This document shows, one piece after another, positions 16,930 through 26,734 of a stretch of 64,000 nucleotides of DNA (positions within the stretch are counted from its first letter, which is position 1; each line of letters starts with the position of its first letter). Under the pieces are notes generated by a model. It saw only the letters and a list, made by a program, of their open reading frames with translations, had not been told where the DNA came from and searched no databases. The stretch covers positions 21,122 to 85,121 of the forward strand of contig JAZNLK010000136.1 in NCBI GenBank assembly GCA_045579055.1. The letters run 5' to 3'. The stretch comes from SIG440 sp045579055 (GTDB taxonomy: Bacteria > Bacillota > Clostridia > Monoglobales > Monoglobaceae). The translations under genes and the position numbers were made by a program.

Positions 16930-17883
16930 ATGCTTAAAGCACACAATACCAAATCCGAAATTATTATAAACAGCTTTGACGATATGGAAATCACCTACGC
17001 CTTCCACGATATTGACGGAACACACTCGCTGATTCGTGAATGGCCGCCGGTTATGAGCATCTGCCTTTATGATGTTATTGCAAACGGCGTCCCCGAAGAC
17101 TTTGACAGCAAGGAAAACGAAAAAAGGCTCATTGAGGAATGCGGCAGCAAGGCTTTGCCCGAAACCGACAGATTTTGCATAGAATCCGCAGGACTTTCGG
17201 CACTTACCCAGATGGAATGGGCAATCCGCCGTGCCGTTGAGGAAGGAACAGTTAAAATCAACTGCGATATGGCAACCAACTCCGAGATTATACAGCGAAT
17301 TTGGAACGGTGAGGAGATATTTGACGACCTTCCCGAAACAGAGGAAATGAACAAAATGCTTGAAGAAAAAACTCCAAGACTATTCAAGCTCTATGAGGCT
17401 GTGCTCAACGGCTACTGCCGCGACAAAAACCTTGAAAAGGCAAAAAAAGACCCCAAAAGCTTCCAGGTTCCCGGCTCGGTTGAGTTTATGAAGTTTCTCA
17501 AGGATAACGGTGTGAAAAACTACTTTGTTACCGGTGCTGTTGTGGAAAAGGGCATGGGTATGCACGAAGAAGTGGAAGGTCTTGGCTACAAAATCGGTGA
17601 AGGTGAGCTTGTTGAGGACATCTTGGGCTCAACCTGGACCGAAAAGATGCCCAAGGAAATGGTTATGGAAAAACTCCGCAAGGATTTGAACATTGAGGGC
17701 AAAAACGTCCTTGTTGTAGGCGACGGCAGAGCTGAAATTCTTGCAGGTGCAGAAATGGGTGCTCTTGTTATCAGCAGACTTCCAAAGGCGGCAGAATATC
17801 AACGCAAGCTTCACAACGACCTTGGTGCACACATCATTGTGGAAGATTATTTGAGCGAAGAATTATTTAAAATCTTCAAGTGA
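16930..17883 (+). CDS. HAD-superfamily phosphatase
   Basis: 317 aa. HAD motif I is FHDIDGT with D27 and D29, motif II is VTGAVV (T201), and the terminal acidic motif is GDGRAE (D265). A helical cap fills about 40-190. It probably dephosphorylates a sugar phosphate in the cytoplasm. The ATG at 16930 follows GAGG nine bases upstream and lies 4 bp after the GH130 stop; an earlier in-frame ATG at 16891 lies inside GH130 and lacks support. The SIS isomerase starts 7 bp downstream. Together with that isomerase it recalls the GmhA/GmhB-type pairing in heptose pathways, but in this Gram-positive catabolic operon a salvage role is more likely. Confidence 0.8.
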   Translation: MLKAHNTKSEIIINSFDDMEITYAFHDIDGTHSLIREWPPVMSICLYDVIANGVPEDFDSKENEKRLIEECGSKALPETDRFCIESAGLSALTQMEWAIRRAVEEGTVKINCDMATNSEIIQRIWNGEEIFDDLPETEEMNKMLEEKTPRLFKLYEAVLNGYCRDKNLEKAKKDPKSFQVPGSVEFMKFLKDNGVKNYFVTGAVVEKGMGMHEEVEGLGYKIGEGELVEDILGSTWTEKMPKEMVMEKLRKDLNIEGKNVLVVGDGRAEILAGAEMGALVISRLPKAAEYQRKLHNDLGAHIIVEDYLSEELFKIFK

Positions 17884-17890
17884 GGTAATT

Positions 17891-18487
17891 ATGTTAAACG
17901 AACTCTTGATGCGTTATCCCGTTCTGGATAAATGTAAAGAAGAAATAGAAAATGCTTTAAAACTGATTATTGATACATACAAAAACGGTGGCAAGGTGCT
18001 TGTTTGCGGAAACGGCGGCAGCGCTGCAGACAGCGAGCATATTGTGGGTGAACTGATGAAGGGCTTTATGCTTAAACGAGAAGTCAGGGACGAGAGGATT
18101 CCCGAAGATTTGAGAAAGAATCTTCAAGGTGCTCTGCCTGCAATTTCTCTACCCAGCCAGAGTGCAATACTTTCGGCATTCATAAACGATGTTGAGCCTG
18201 ATATGATGTATGCACAGCTGGTTTACGGATATGCAACCGAAAACGACCTACTCATCTGCCTTTCAACGTCGGGCAATTCAAAAAACTGCGTAAATGCGGC
18301 ACAGGTTGCAAAATCCGTCGGTTCAAAGGTATTGTCCCTCACAGGGCAAAACAAAAGTAAGCTGTCTGATATTTCAGATTGCACAGTAAGGGTTCCCGAA
18401 ACCGAAACCTTCAAGGTTCAGGAATATCACCTGCCGATTTATCATTACCTTTGTGCAATGACGGAAAAGTATTTTTTCGATAGATAA
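17891..18487 (+). CDS. SIS-domain phosphosugar isomerase (GmhA-like)
   Basis: 198 aa, a single SIS domain. The phosphosugar loop CGNGGSAADSEH is at residues 39-50, LSTSGNSKN near 119-127, and a C-terminal QEYHLPIYH motif could supply the catalytic histidine, as in sedoheptulose-7-phosphate isomerases. It should convert a keto- and aldo-sugar phosphate in the cytoplasm; the natural substrate is unknown. It is last in the operon of FG-GAP, GH130 and HAD genes and ends before a bidirectional terminator. RBS GAGG, 7 bp from the HAD stop. Confidence 0.85.
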   Translation: MLNELLMRYPVLDKCKEEIENALKLIIDTYKNGGKVLVCGNGGSAADSEHIVGELMKGFMLKREVRDERIPEDLRKNLQGALPAISLPSQSAILSAFINDVEPDMMYAQLVYGYATENDLLICLSTSGNSKNCVNAAQVAKSVGSKVLSLTGQNKSKLSDISDCTVRVPETETFKVQEYHLPIYHYLCAMTEKYFFDR

Positions 18488-18523
18488 ACAGACTAAGGGG
18501 GTTGCAGACTTTGTATACAAACT

Positions 18524-18592
18524 ATCACCCTGAGCATGCCGAAGGGACTTGAAGTCACATGGGCTTCTTCACTGCGTTCAGAATGACAAATA
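18524..18592. repeat. CHSERSEE-type intergenic repeat
   Basis: CACCCTGAGC ... GAAGGG ... TTCTTCACTGCGTTCAGAATGAC is typical of the short dispersed repeats whose chance translation contains CHSERSEE. It lies between two convergent operons, just before a terminator. A related copy is at 42497-42592. Confidence 0.6.
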
Positions 18593-18599
18593 GGGTAGA

Positions 18600-18633
18600 A
18601 AAAAACCTTGCAACGTATGGTGCAAGGTTTTTT
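18600..18633. terminator. Bidirectional terminator between convergent operons
   Basis: A 13-bp stem AAAAAACCTTGCA (18600-18612) and TGCAAGGTTTTTT (18621-18633) with an 8-nt loop gives a T-run on both strands. It serves the SIS gene (+) and the DUF4965 gene (-). Confidence 0.85.
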
Positions 18634-18637
18634 CATT

Positions 18638-20548
18638 TTATTTATCCAACAAGTTGATAAACAGTCCGCCCACAACCGAACGGCAGAACATTGCACGCAA
18701 ATATGCGGTTTTTGTTTCGTACCAGTCCGCAAGGGGAACGCGATCCGTGGTTTCATTTATCATATTCACGATGCTTTCACATATCATATCAAAATATTCT
18801 TTGTCATCATAAATCCTTGTTGACCACATTTCCCAGTCAATCTTGGTGTAGTCCTTTCTGGAATCCAGCGGAACACCGTAACGGTTGAACTTAGTTTTGT
18901 AAAGCTCAACTTCACGTTTCTTCACATCTTCCGAGAAGAGATTGAACCCAAGAAGGTTATCCCAAACCATATTATACTTGAGGCTCCATGTGTCAGGCTG
19001 GTCAAAGGTAAGACGAGTTGCAGAATCGTTCTTTGCATCCTCTTCCCACTTCTTTGCATATTCCTTTGCAATCTTCATATAGGATTCATCACCCGACAAA
19101 AGAGAATACGATGCAATTCCCATAATTGCCTTTACGCTCAGATTACAATTGTGGGGGAAGTGACCTGCAAAGTCGTCGGTACAAAGCTGATTTTCAGGGT
19201 TATATCCGTTTTCAACAAGATAGTCCGCCCACTTTTTCATAAGTGGTGCCGCTTCTTCAAAAAGCTCCTTGTTGCCGCCTGAATATTTCATCACAGCCGC
19301 AAGACAAACGAGCATATTCCCCGCTTCCTCAACGGGCATATGGAGAAGTCCGAAAGCATTTCCGTAGACCTGACCGTTTGCCTTTGGATACTGTCCCACA
19401 TCATGAGGAGTGAAATCACTTGTCCACTCGTCTGAAAGGGCGTATTTTATTATAGGTCTCAGCATTCCCAGAACAAGTTCGGGGTTATATTTCAGGAACA
19501 ACGGAATTGAAGGATATGTCACGTCCATTGTTCCGATGCAACCGTTTGAGTCGTTCTCCTTTGAGAAGAACAGCAGATTTCCGTCCTCATCCTCAACAAG
19601 CTTGTGTGCGGCAATTGCCTGACGGTATGCGATGGTCAGAATGTTGCGGTAGTTTTCGCCGCCAACCTTTTCTGCCTCAGCCATAAGCTCACCGTCAAAT
19701 TTGTCACAAAGAGCCTTGATTTCGTCATATTCCGAAACAGCCGCCCTTGCCATTTCCTCAAAGCTTCCGAAAAACTTTGTGTAATACTCATCAAGAGGTT
19801 TATGGAAATATTCAATGGGATGAATTTCGTCATATGCAAGGGTTATAACTCCCGAAAGCTCGTTTCCGCAAATCTCCTTTTCAACCGCTACGTATGGCAT
19901 ATCAAGATATGCGTTGTATGCCTGATTCATAGGCACAGGGAACACTTTGTCAAGATATTTCGTTCGTTTCAAGATTGCCGGAAACGCATCCTTGTCGCAA
20001 AGATGCAGATATCCCCAGTCAATGACCGCATTGTCTCCGGTTTCTGAAAGAGGTTCCTGCTTTGTGTTTCCACAACAAACGGAATAACCGGTCTTTTTGA
20101 ATTCCACTTCCCGACAACCGTTGTTGACACAGCCTCTTGAGTTGATACCAAAAACAAATCTGAGCCGTTTTCCTTCAATTGTCGTCTTTCGTTCAATCTT
20201 GTATCTCACATAGCTGACCGGTCGTGTCATAATGTCAAGTCTGTCAAGCAAAAGAGGAGTTGTGAACTCAAGCTCGGCTTTCACAAAGTCATCTTCGAAC
20301 TTATACAAGGAGCTGAGAGGTGTAACCGTCAAACCGGTCTGATAAACCCTCTTTCTTGTTTGCATAAACTCCTGATTTGTGCCAACCATAGCATAGAACA
20401 TCTCATCAATTAAAACCCCCGCCATAATGGGTATGGGTTTTTGCGACCAATGGGTGGTGGGACGGTCGCAAAGACAATCCGCCCCTGACCACACCGAGAA
20501 AAATGGGTCAACTGTTATAAGTGGAACTGATGTAGGTCTGAATTTCAT
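18638..20548 (-). CDS. Glutaminase-like DUF4965/DUF5127 family protein
   Basis: 636 aa matching the glutaminase A-like family (DUF4964/DUF5127 N-terminal beta-sandwich, then the DUF4965 and GtaA-type alpha/alpha barrel). Conserved blocks are VDPFFSVWSGADCLCD near the start, then DVTYPSIPLFLKYNPEL, DFTPHDVGQYP, MPVEEAGNML, CTDDFAGHFPHNCNLS and FDQPDTWSLKYNMVWD. There is no signal peptide, so it is cytoplasmic. Family names derive from fungal glutaminase; in gut bacteria the same fold is probably glycan-directed, so the reaction is uncertain. RBS is ATGGAG upstream of the ATG. It is monocistronic, converging with operon D. I see no clear operator or promoter upstream. Confidence 0.8.
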   Translation of the reverse strand: MKFRPTSVPLITVDPFFSVWSGADCLCDRPTTHWSQKPIPIMAGVLIDEMFYAMVGTNQEFMQTRKRVYQTGLTVTPLSSLYKFEDDFVKAELEFTTPLLLDRLDIMTRPVSYVRYKIERKTTIEGKRLRFVFGINSRGCVNNGCREVEFKKTGYSVCCGNTKQEPLSETGDNAVIDWGYLHLCDKDAFPAILKRTKYLDKVFPVPMNQAYNAYLDMPYVAVEKEICGNELSGVITLAYDEIHPIEYFHKPLDEYYTKFFGSFEEMARAAVSEYDEIKALCDKFDGELMAEAEKVGGENYRNILTIAYRQAIAAHKLVEDEDGNLLFFSKENDSNGCIGTMDVTYPSIPLFLKYNPELVLGMLRPIIKYALSDEWTSDFTPHDVGQYPKANGQVYGNAFGLLHMPVEEAGNMLVCLAAVMKYSGGNKELFEEAAPLMKKWADYLVENGYNPENQLCTDDFAGHFPHNCNLSVKAIMGIASYSLLSGDESYMKIAKEYAKKWEEDAKNDSATRLTFDQPDTWSLKYNMVWDNLLGFNLFSEDVKKREVELYKTKFNRYGVPLDSRKDYTKIDWEMWSTRIYDDKEYFDMICESIVNMINETTDRVPLADWYETKTAYLRAMFCRSVVGGLFINLLDK

Positions 20549-20679
20549 ATAATTTCTCCATTTTAAAAAATTTCATTAATAATACATTTACAAAAATTTG
20601 AAAGATAAATCTCAACCGGCTTTTTACACTTTTCCTGCCGAAAACTCCTTTTTTTATGGCTTTATCAAAAAGAGACCAA

Positions 20680-20706
20680 GGGATTGTACTTGCAAAGTAC
20701 AATCCC
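20680..20706 (-). terminator. Terminator of operon A
   Basis: A perfect 12-bp stem (20680-20691 with 20695-20706) with a 3-nt loop is followed on the minus strand by TTGGTCTCTTTTTG. It lies 100 bp after the solute-binding protein gene; the rest of 20549-20806 holds only AT-rich DNA and a small GC-rich palindrome near 20711-20722. Confidence 0.7.
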
Positions 20707-20806
20707 CCACCGGCTCTGCCGGATTCCTTTTTTCCGGAAAGATCCTTTGAAATTACCCGTAGCTTTTCATTTTAAACTCTAAAGTCACAGTTCAACAAAA
20801 ACTGCA

Positions 20807-22420
20807 TTATTTGCCTTTGGTAATTTCATCAACAGTTTTCTGATAAACATCATATGTTCTCTGGTTAATTTCCTGCAACTCATCTGCACCAAGATCGTTC
20901 AGCTTTTTGATGTAACCGTCCCAATCCTTTTCAACATCCGATCTGCCCATAATCCAGTTTGCCTTGTTTCTTTCAACATAGTTGAAAATATCTGTTTGAA
21001 GGACAGACAATCTGCTGGAATCCTCCGGATCGTAATAGGGTCTGGGCCATGTTTCCTTGTCAATGAACGGTTCATAGAGTGCCCAGAGTTCATCATAAGT
21101 ACGGAATGCATCGCAGTCCTCAATAACCGTGCCACGATCATCTTCCAGACTCAAATAGCCTATCATATGAGGACCGTGTGGTGAATTGTTGTAGTACATT
21201 TCGCTGATTGATTCATAGCCCTGTTCAGTGGGGTCATTCCACATAAACATATCGCCTTCTTTGTGGAATGTCTCTTTAATCTTTCCGTCTGTGTCAACTT
21301 CGCCGTACCAGTTAGTGATGGTTGCTTCTTTTGAATAGAAGGTATCAAGCCATGCCATTGCAGCCTTGGGGTCATCACAAGCAGATGTGACGTGAGCCAT
21401 ATTTCTTGTGCCGATTGAACCCGGGTGGATATGCACAATAGGTTTAATCTGACCATCTGCACTTATGGGAGCAATAACTTCATACTGGTCAGCATTAATG
21501 CTAAAGGGATTTTCCTTGGCAAATGTAACACCAACAACCGGAACTTCTGATGAAAGTCTTGAGTTAAATGTGTTTGACTCAAATGTAAAGCATTCTATAT
21601 CAAGAAGTCCTTCTTTGTAAATATCCGCATAGAACTTAATCATTTCTTTCCATTCATCCATCATGGGAGTGAAGTTGACTTTTCCGTTCTGAACATTCAG
21701 GTATGAATCATACATACCGAATTTTGTTGAAACACCCCAGCATGAAAGAAGTGTTTCGGGATAGTTATATGCACCTTCGTTATAGAAGGTCATAGGGATT
21801 TCATCAGCTTTGCCGTTGCCGTTGGGGTCGCCTGTTTTGAAGGCTTTGAGAACTTCCTTAAGTTCAGGAAGAGTTGTGGGAGCATCAAGCCCAAGCTTGT
21901 CAAGCCATGCTCTGTTTATCCACCAGAAGGTTTCAATAGCTGCCCCCCGTCCGCCGCTATATGAGGGAAGAGCATAAATATGTCCGTCAGGTGATGTTGC
22001 AATAGCCTTTGTTGTGGGTCTTTCCTGGAACATTCTCCAGATATTGGGAGTGTTTTCTTCTGTGATGTAATCTTCCAGAGGAATGAGAACTTCCTGTGCC
22101 GCATACTTTGCAACATCCACATTCTGGAACTGATTTTTTGCGATAATATCGGGATAATCGCCTGATGCCATAATCATCTGAATATCGCCGCCAATCCACT
22201 CGATTTCGTATTCAGTGTTTGCATCCCATTTGTTCTGATAAAACTCAAAAACATCTTTTGCCTCCGGCTTAGAAGAATAATCGTATCCATAAACCGTAAA
22301 CTTCTTTACACCGCCGTTTGTATTGTTAGATGCGGTTTTCTCTTCGCCGCATCCGCCGAACATAACAGCGATACCTGCTAGCATTGCAACTGCCAGAATT
22401 AATGAGATAATTCTTTTCAT
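20807..22420 (-). CDS. Extracellular solute-binding lipoprotein (ABC sugar importer type)
   Basis: 537 aa. The signal peptide ends in a lipobox with Cys24 (MFGGC). The mature protein has family-1 solute-binding features: a YDYSS start, the calcium-like loop DPNGNGKADEIP found in LipO/YtcQ-type binding proteins, and many aromatic residues. It should bind an oligosaccharide at the membrane surface. It is the last gene of the six-gene operon with SLH and propeller proteins. No permease or ATPase gene is present in that operon, so it must use a transporter coded elsewhere, perhaps the permease at the right edge of the window. Start at 22420 is supported by AAGGATGG. Confidence 0.88.
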   Translation of the reverse strand: MKRIISLILAVAMLAGIAVMFGGCGEEKTASNNTNGGVKKFTVYGYDYSSKPEAKDVFEFYQNKWDANTEYEIEWIGGDIQMIMASGDYPDIIAKNQFQNVDVAKYAAQEVLIPLEDYITEENTPNIWRMFQERPTTKAIATSPDGHIYALPSYSGGRGAAIETFWWINRAWLDKLGLDAPTTLPELKEVLKAFKTGDPNGNGKADEIPMTFYNEGAYNYPETLLSCWGVSTKFGMYDSYLNVQNGKVNFTPMMDEWKEMIKFYADIYKEGLLDIECFTFESNTFNSRLSSEVPVVGVTFAKENPFSINADQYEVIAPISADGQIKPIVHIHPGSIGTRNMAHVTSACDDPKAAMAWLDTFYSKEATITNWYGEVDTDGKIKETFHKEGDMFMWNDPTEQGYESISEMYYNNSPHGPHMIGYLSLEDDRGTVIEDCDAFRTYDELWALYEPFIDKETWPRPYYDPEDSSRLSVLQTDIFNYVERNKANWIMGRSDVEKDWDGYIKKLNDLGADELQEINQRTYDVYQKTVDEITKGK

Positions 22421-22451
22421 AACCGTTACCATCCTTTTTTATTTCATATTT

Positions 22452-25400
22452 TTAATTATTTATTTCATTCATATAAACATCTGCTAAAGGAGCATTGTAC
22501 CAAACAATATAGCTGTTCTCCGTTTCGGAAAATTCCTTGCCAAAAGCTTCTGCACAGGCCTTGATGTTGAAATATCCGTTCTTCAGGCAAGCTTCGTCAA
22601 AGGTTTTTGTCTCACCGTTCACGGTGTAACTTGCCGAACCCTCGGTGAACGTCACAACAGCATTACCCATCTTGAAGGTTCCGTTGCCTGCAAATTCTGC
22701 TCCGAATACCTTTGCGATTGTCTCTGCATCATATCCGTCCTGAACGTCAACCGCAGTATTCACGCCGTAAATCACAGCAGTTCCCGATGTTTTGGGCAGA
22801 ACGCAGCTTGTTGCCATATGGCTACCTGAGCTTATGCCCCAATTGTATCTGGGATGAATTTCCTCAAAACGTTTCTGGCTTCTTACCTTGTTCTTGTCAA
22901 TTGCGTAGGTGATTGAACGTCTTGGTGTGTGCAGGTTGTTCCACTGGATGTAAACCGTATCGCCAAAAACTCTAAGAACGTGGTTACAAGCATCGTAGCT
23001 GGGACATTCTGTTGTTTCATTGAGAGTTGCAACATATTCCCAGGACTGCATTCCGTCATAGCTGACAACAAGAGCAAAACGGTTACGGGGTCTGTGGATA
23101 TAACGATAGTCATAAGTTACAGCATCATTCTGCATAATTGCCCAGTAGGTGTTGGGGTCTTCGTTATCACGTTCCACTGCATAAGTACAAAGAGGAGCAA
23201 TGAGCTGTGAAGGTCTCCATTCACCAAAGGTCACGCCGTTATCCTTCGAATCAGCATACATAACAAAACCATCGCCCGAACGTGCATACCAACGGATTGT
23301 TCCGTCAGGAAGCTCCACGTGTGAGCTTTCCTGGAAGTTCTGTTCTGTTATCTTTGCATCATTTACCGTTTCGGTAAGATACCAATCCTTGAGGTTGTCT
23401 GAATACCATGTTGTTATCATACCATTGGTTCCGTATTCCGAAATTCCGTAGTCAATACCCAGGAAGACTCTGCCGTTCTTTGCCTGAGTCATACTACCTG
23501 TCAACAGAACACGACGACGCCCGTCATCTGCTGATGTATAGCCCATAAACTGCCAGTTTTCGCCGTCATCCTCTGAAACCCAGGCTTCCTGAGGCTTTGA
23601 CAAATCTCCCACACGGATTTCAAGGAGTCTGCCGTCATAGAGACGAAGTCTGTTTTCCGCATATGGTTTTCTTTCTGCCACAAATTCTGACCATGTTTCA
23701 CCGTTATCTGTGGTCTTTCTGTAGCCTGTATTTGACTGCCATACGTAAACCGAACCGTCAGCCCTATCACTGATTTCACAAATACCAACCTGGTCAGAAA
23801 TCACAGCACTCTTAACTGCTCCGGTCACAGCACAGCGTCCTGTGTATTCAACATTGTCAATAATGGCACTTCCCTCAACGAGACCAATGCCTGTGTAACC
23901 ATTGAAGGGGAATACAACATTTTCCTTCTTCACAACGGTTTCGCCATCGCACTTAAGTTCAAAATAGCCTTCCTTTGTCACGAGCTCAAAGTCGTGCCAT
24001 TCGTCCGGGCTCAGTGCCTTTCCTTCATAATCAGTACGCGTATTCTGGGGGTAGAAGCCGTATGCGCTCCATTCCTTCAGATACCACTTGCCCTTTACGA
24101 AGTCATAGCCTGCTTTCATATTATACCAGTTCTTGAAGAGGCGTGTTGTCACATAAAAATCCTTGGTGTCGCTTACCTTTGCCTGCCACTTCATAACAAC
24201 ATCGTTGCTCTGACCGTTCAGCAAATATGTACCGGTTCCCGACAATTCCATTGCACCGCTCTTAATCTTTGCATCAATGCCGCTTTCTTCATCAGGAAGC
24301 CAGAAGTCAAGAGCATCAAGTTCGGTTGTTCCTTCAAAATTCTCGTTATGAGTGAATTTGTCGTTTGTGTTCTTGATTGCAATAAGTGTGGATGCCGAAG
24401 GATTGGACATTTCTCTTATAAGCCTTGCAGGAGTTGCACTTGTGGGTGCCGCAAAGGAATCCACATACACATTATCGCACCAAACCTGAACAAGACCCTT
24501 TGCAACTGTTATTCTCCAGTAGCCCGGCTTCACCTCACCGTTGAGTGTGAATTCAGGCTTACCTTTTGCCAACAAAGTCTGAGTGTTGGTCGTGATTTTT
24601 CCGTCCTTCATAACCAGTTCCACTTTGTAGAAGCCGTCATAGAAGGTGATTGTCTCATCCGATGCGTCAAGCTTGTCGAATTCAATTGAATAGTTGTGCG
24701 TAAGATTTGCAACTGTTCTGCTGTATGCAGGTATCTTTGCCCATCTTTCAGCCATAACTGTTGTCTTCACACCTGTTCCGCCAAGAGCGAAGTTCTGAAC
24801 TCCGTCGTATTTAATCAGGTTTGCAACCTCTGTTTTGGGGAGAAGTGCCGTGAATGCAAGGTGTCCGTTGTAATAAACAATGGCATATCCCGATGTCACA
24901 TCAACCTTGTAGTTACCTTTTCCGAGAGCAAATTCTTCTGTGCCATCTTTTGTTACAACAGTAGTTTTGCCGCCGGAATGGTTCAATTTCAGACCAAAGT
25001 ATCCGTCAGCAATCTCAACATTGGCATTTTCCGCTGTCACATCATATCCAATGCTGTATTCACGGTCGAATACCGCATTTTGATTGCCGTCGGTCTTTAC
25101 ATTTATGTATACACTGTCGGCTTTGAACTGAGCACCGTTGTTGTTCTTTATAATTGCATAAACCTCAGCAGTTCCTGCCTTAAGAAGCGGGGTGCTGAAC
25201 ACAAAGGGAGCAACGCTTGCTTCACCGATTTTTTGACCGTCTGTATAATATTCGACAGAAGTCGGCATAACTCCTTCATTTAAAATATCAGTTTCTATAC
25301 TGAAATTTACATTTTCGCCATAAGTTACCTGGGTTTTGTCTGCTTGTACTTTTGCTTCAAAGCCCTTTACCACGTTTATAATATGTTCAACAGACTTTTT

Positions 25401-26720
25401 GTCGCCTATACCTGCAGAAACACGGTATGTGCCCATCTTGGCATTTTCAAGAACGTATTCATAACCGGGTGCATAACCTCTGCCAACATTCAGACCGTTC
25501 ACGAAGTAGTCAACATATTCAACATCTTCCGCTACTTCTGCCTTGAAAGTGATGTTTGAGCTTTCAGCATATTCCGAGCCGTTGGGAGGTGTTGTGAGGT
25601 TAACCTCAGGGAAATATGGCTTATAGTGTATATTTCCCAACTCAACGTGGTAGTGGTCAAGCTGGTTTGCCTGAATCAAAAAGCGAAGAAGGGGCGTCTG
25701 TGCCGGATTCTTCATCATTTTATAACGGGCAATCTCGCCACCATCCATATAAAGCGTCATATATTCTCCGCGAACCTCTATTTTCCAATTGTGCCATTCA
25801 TGACCGATGTCCACCTGAATTCCCATACCGCCAATGGGGTTTGAGTCAGCACAAGCGGTACGGATACGATCAGGGCTGATATACTGATAGTTGTTGTATC
25901 CTGTTGTTGCAGCCTTGAACTGCATTTCCTCGGAGCTGTAGTCATGAACCTGAAGTCCGAATTCCATATCATAGTTTTCGGTGGTTTTCGGAGCACGTTC
26001 AACCTGATAGTTTCCTGCCCTGCCTGTTGTATTGATTTCAATATTTCCTTTTTCGTTTACAAAAAGGTTGTCGCAGTCGGTTATCGTCCAGCCATCAAAG
26101 GATTCCGCCCAGTTGGTTGTAAATTCGGGTGTGTATTCAGTTTCCAAAGGTGCAACCAGAAACGGAGGTGCAAAATCCTTGCCGTCCACAGTTGTCAGGG
26201 AGAAGTTTTCAATCAGAACATTACCCGAAGCAGAAGATGCAAAGAAAAGAGCCCTTGGATTCCAGTTATTCTCCTGGGTGGTTCCGGTGTGCACCAGATT
26301 ATTATCTATAAAAATACGCAATACATCTCCCGAAGCCTCAAGACGATAGTCATGCCAGGAGGTGTTGGTTGTGTATCTTGTGCTGCCGCCGTTGTAATCG
26401 TTTATGTAGTTCTGATATACATAAATGCCCGCTCTGCGGCTTCCGTTACAGAGATAAAAGCCCTGATAGGAGTTGCTTCCCCAACTTTCAATCTTCATTG
26501 AAAACTTAATAATATATTCAGAGGGAACAGAAGGTGTCATATCCGCACCTCCGCCGCTCCCTGCGGGTATTATAAGCAAGTCGCCGTCTATTTTTGAAGT
26601 TATAAGATTCCATGTACTCCAAGGAGAGGCTTCTGCCGCTGAAACCTTCAAGGATGTGAAGATTGGCAGAATGCAGCTTGCCAGCATAATTATTGAACAA
26701 ATTAAAGCTAACTTTTTCAT
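22452..26720 (-). CDS. Secreted multidomain protein with LamG-like, Ig-like and sialidase-type propeller domains
   Basis: 1422 aa. Signal peptide about 1-29. LamG-like sandwiches lie at about 32-190, 205-385 and 820-980. An Ig-like domain is at about 386-465 and a second at about 466-560, which the paralogue lacks. A sialidase-superfamily beta-propeller at about 985-1310 carries Asp-box-like motifs (TDNGETW, EDDGENW, KDNGVTF, YDGMQSW). The end (about 1315-1422) resembles a copper-amine-oxidase N-terminal-like domain. I see no FRIP motif, so true sialidase activity should not be assumed. It is exported, presumably cell-surface associated through its partners. It is the fifth gene of operon A. 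A 1863-aa paralogue is encoded at 36796-42387. Confidence 0.8.
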   Translation of the reverse strand: MKKLALICSIIMLASCILPIFTSLKVSAAEASPWSTWNLITSKIDGDLLIIPAGSGGGADMTPSVPSEYIIKFSMKIESWGSNSYQGFYLCNGSRRAGIYVYQNYINDYNGGSTRYTTNTSWHDYRLEASGDVLRIFIDNNLVHTGTTQENNWNPRALFFASSASGNVLIENFSLTTVDGKDFAPPFLVAPLETEYTPEFTTNWAESFDGWTITDCDNLFVNEKGNIEINTTGRAGNYQVERAPKTTENYDMEFGLQVHDYSSEEMQFKAATTGYNNYQYISPDRIRTACADSNPIGGMGIQVDIGHEWHNWKIEVRGEYMTLYMDGGEIARYKMMKNPAQTPLLRFLIQANQLDHYHVELGNIHYKPYFPEVNLTTPPNGSEYAESSNITFKAEVAEDVEYVDYFVNGLNVGRGYAPGYEYVLENAKMGTYRVSAGIGDKKSVEHIINVVKGFEAKVQADKTQVTYGENVNFSIETDILNEGVMPTSVEYYTDGQKIGEASVAPFVFSTPLLKAGTAEVYAIIKNNNGAQFKADSVYINVKTDGNQNAVFDREYSIGYDVTAENANVEIADGYFGLKLNHSGGKTTVVTKDGTEEFALGKGNYKVDVTSGYAIVYYNGHLAFTALLPKTEVANLIKYDGVQNFALGGTGVKTTVMAERWAKIPAYSRTVANLTHNYSIEFDKLDASDETITFYDGFYKVELVMKDGKITTNTQTLLAKGKPEFTLNGEVKPGYWRITVAKGLVQVWCDNVYVDSFAAPTSATPARLIREMSNPSASTLIAIKNTNDKFTHNENFEGTTELDALDFWLPDEESGIDAKIKSGAMELSGTGTYLLNGQSNDVVMKWQAKVSDTKDFYVTTRLFKNWYNMKAGYDFVKGKWYLKEWSAYGFYPQNTRTDYEGKALSPDEWHDFELVTKEGYFELKCDGETVVKKENVVFPFNGYTGIGLVEGSAIIDNVEYTGRCAVTGAVKSAVISDQVGICEISDRADGSVYVWQSNTGYRKTTDNGETWSEFVAERKPYAENRLRLYDGRLLEIRVGDLSKPQEAWVSEDDGENWQFMGYTSADDGRRRVLLTGSMTQAKNGRVFLGIDYGISEYGTNGMITTWYSDNLKDWYLTETVNDAKITEQNFQESSHVELPDGTIRWYARSGDGFVMYADSKDNGVTFGEWRPSQLIAPLCTYAVERDNEDPNTYWAIMQNDAVTYDYRYIHRPRNRFALVVSYDGMQSWEYVATLNETTECPSYDACNHVLRVFGDTVYIQWNNLHTPRRSITYAIDKNKVRSQKRFEEIHPRYNWGISSGSHMATSCVLPKTSGTAVIYGVNTAVDVQDGYDAETIAKVFGAEFAGNGTFKMGNAVVTFTEGSASYTVNGETKTFDEACLKNGYFNIKACAEAFGKEFSETENSYIVWYNAPLADVYMNEINN

Positions 26721-26734
26721 ATCATCAAACCTCC

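Noticed and set aside
18493..18756. Small protein containing CHSERSEE
   Set aside because: This peptide is the usual chance translation of a dispersed intergenic repeat and overlaps the DUF4965 gene.
24696..25283. Long plus-strand frames opposite the large secreted-protein genes
   Set aside because: They are antisense shadows rich in Cys, Ile and Ser, with no ribosome binding sites; the minus-strand genes have signal peptides and clear domains.
22452..26720. Calling the propeller proteins exo-sialidases
   Set aside because: Asp-box-like motifs are present, but no FRIP motif or arginine triad could be identified by eye, so only the fold is claimed.
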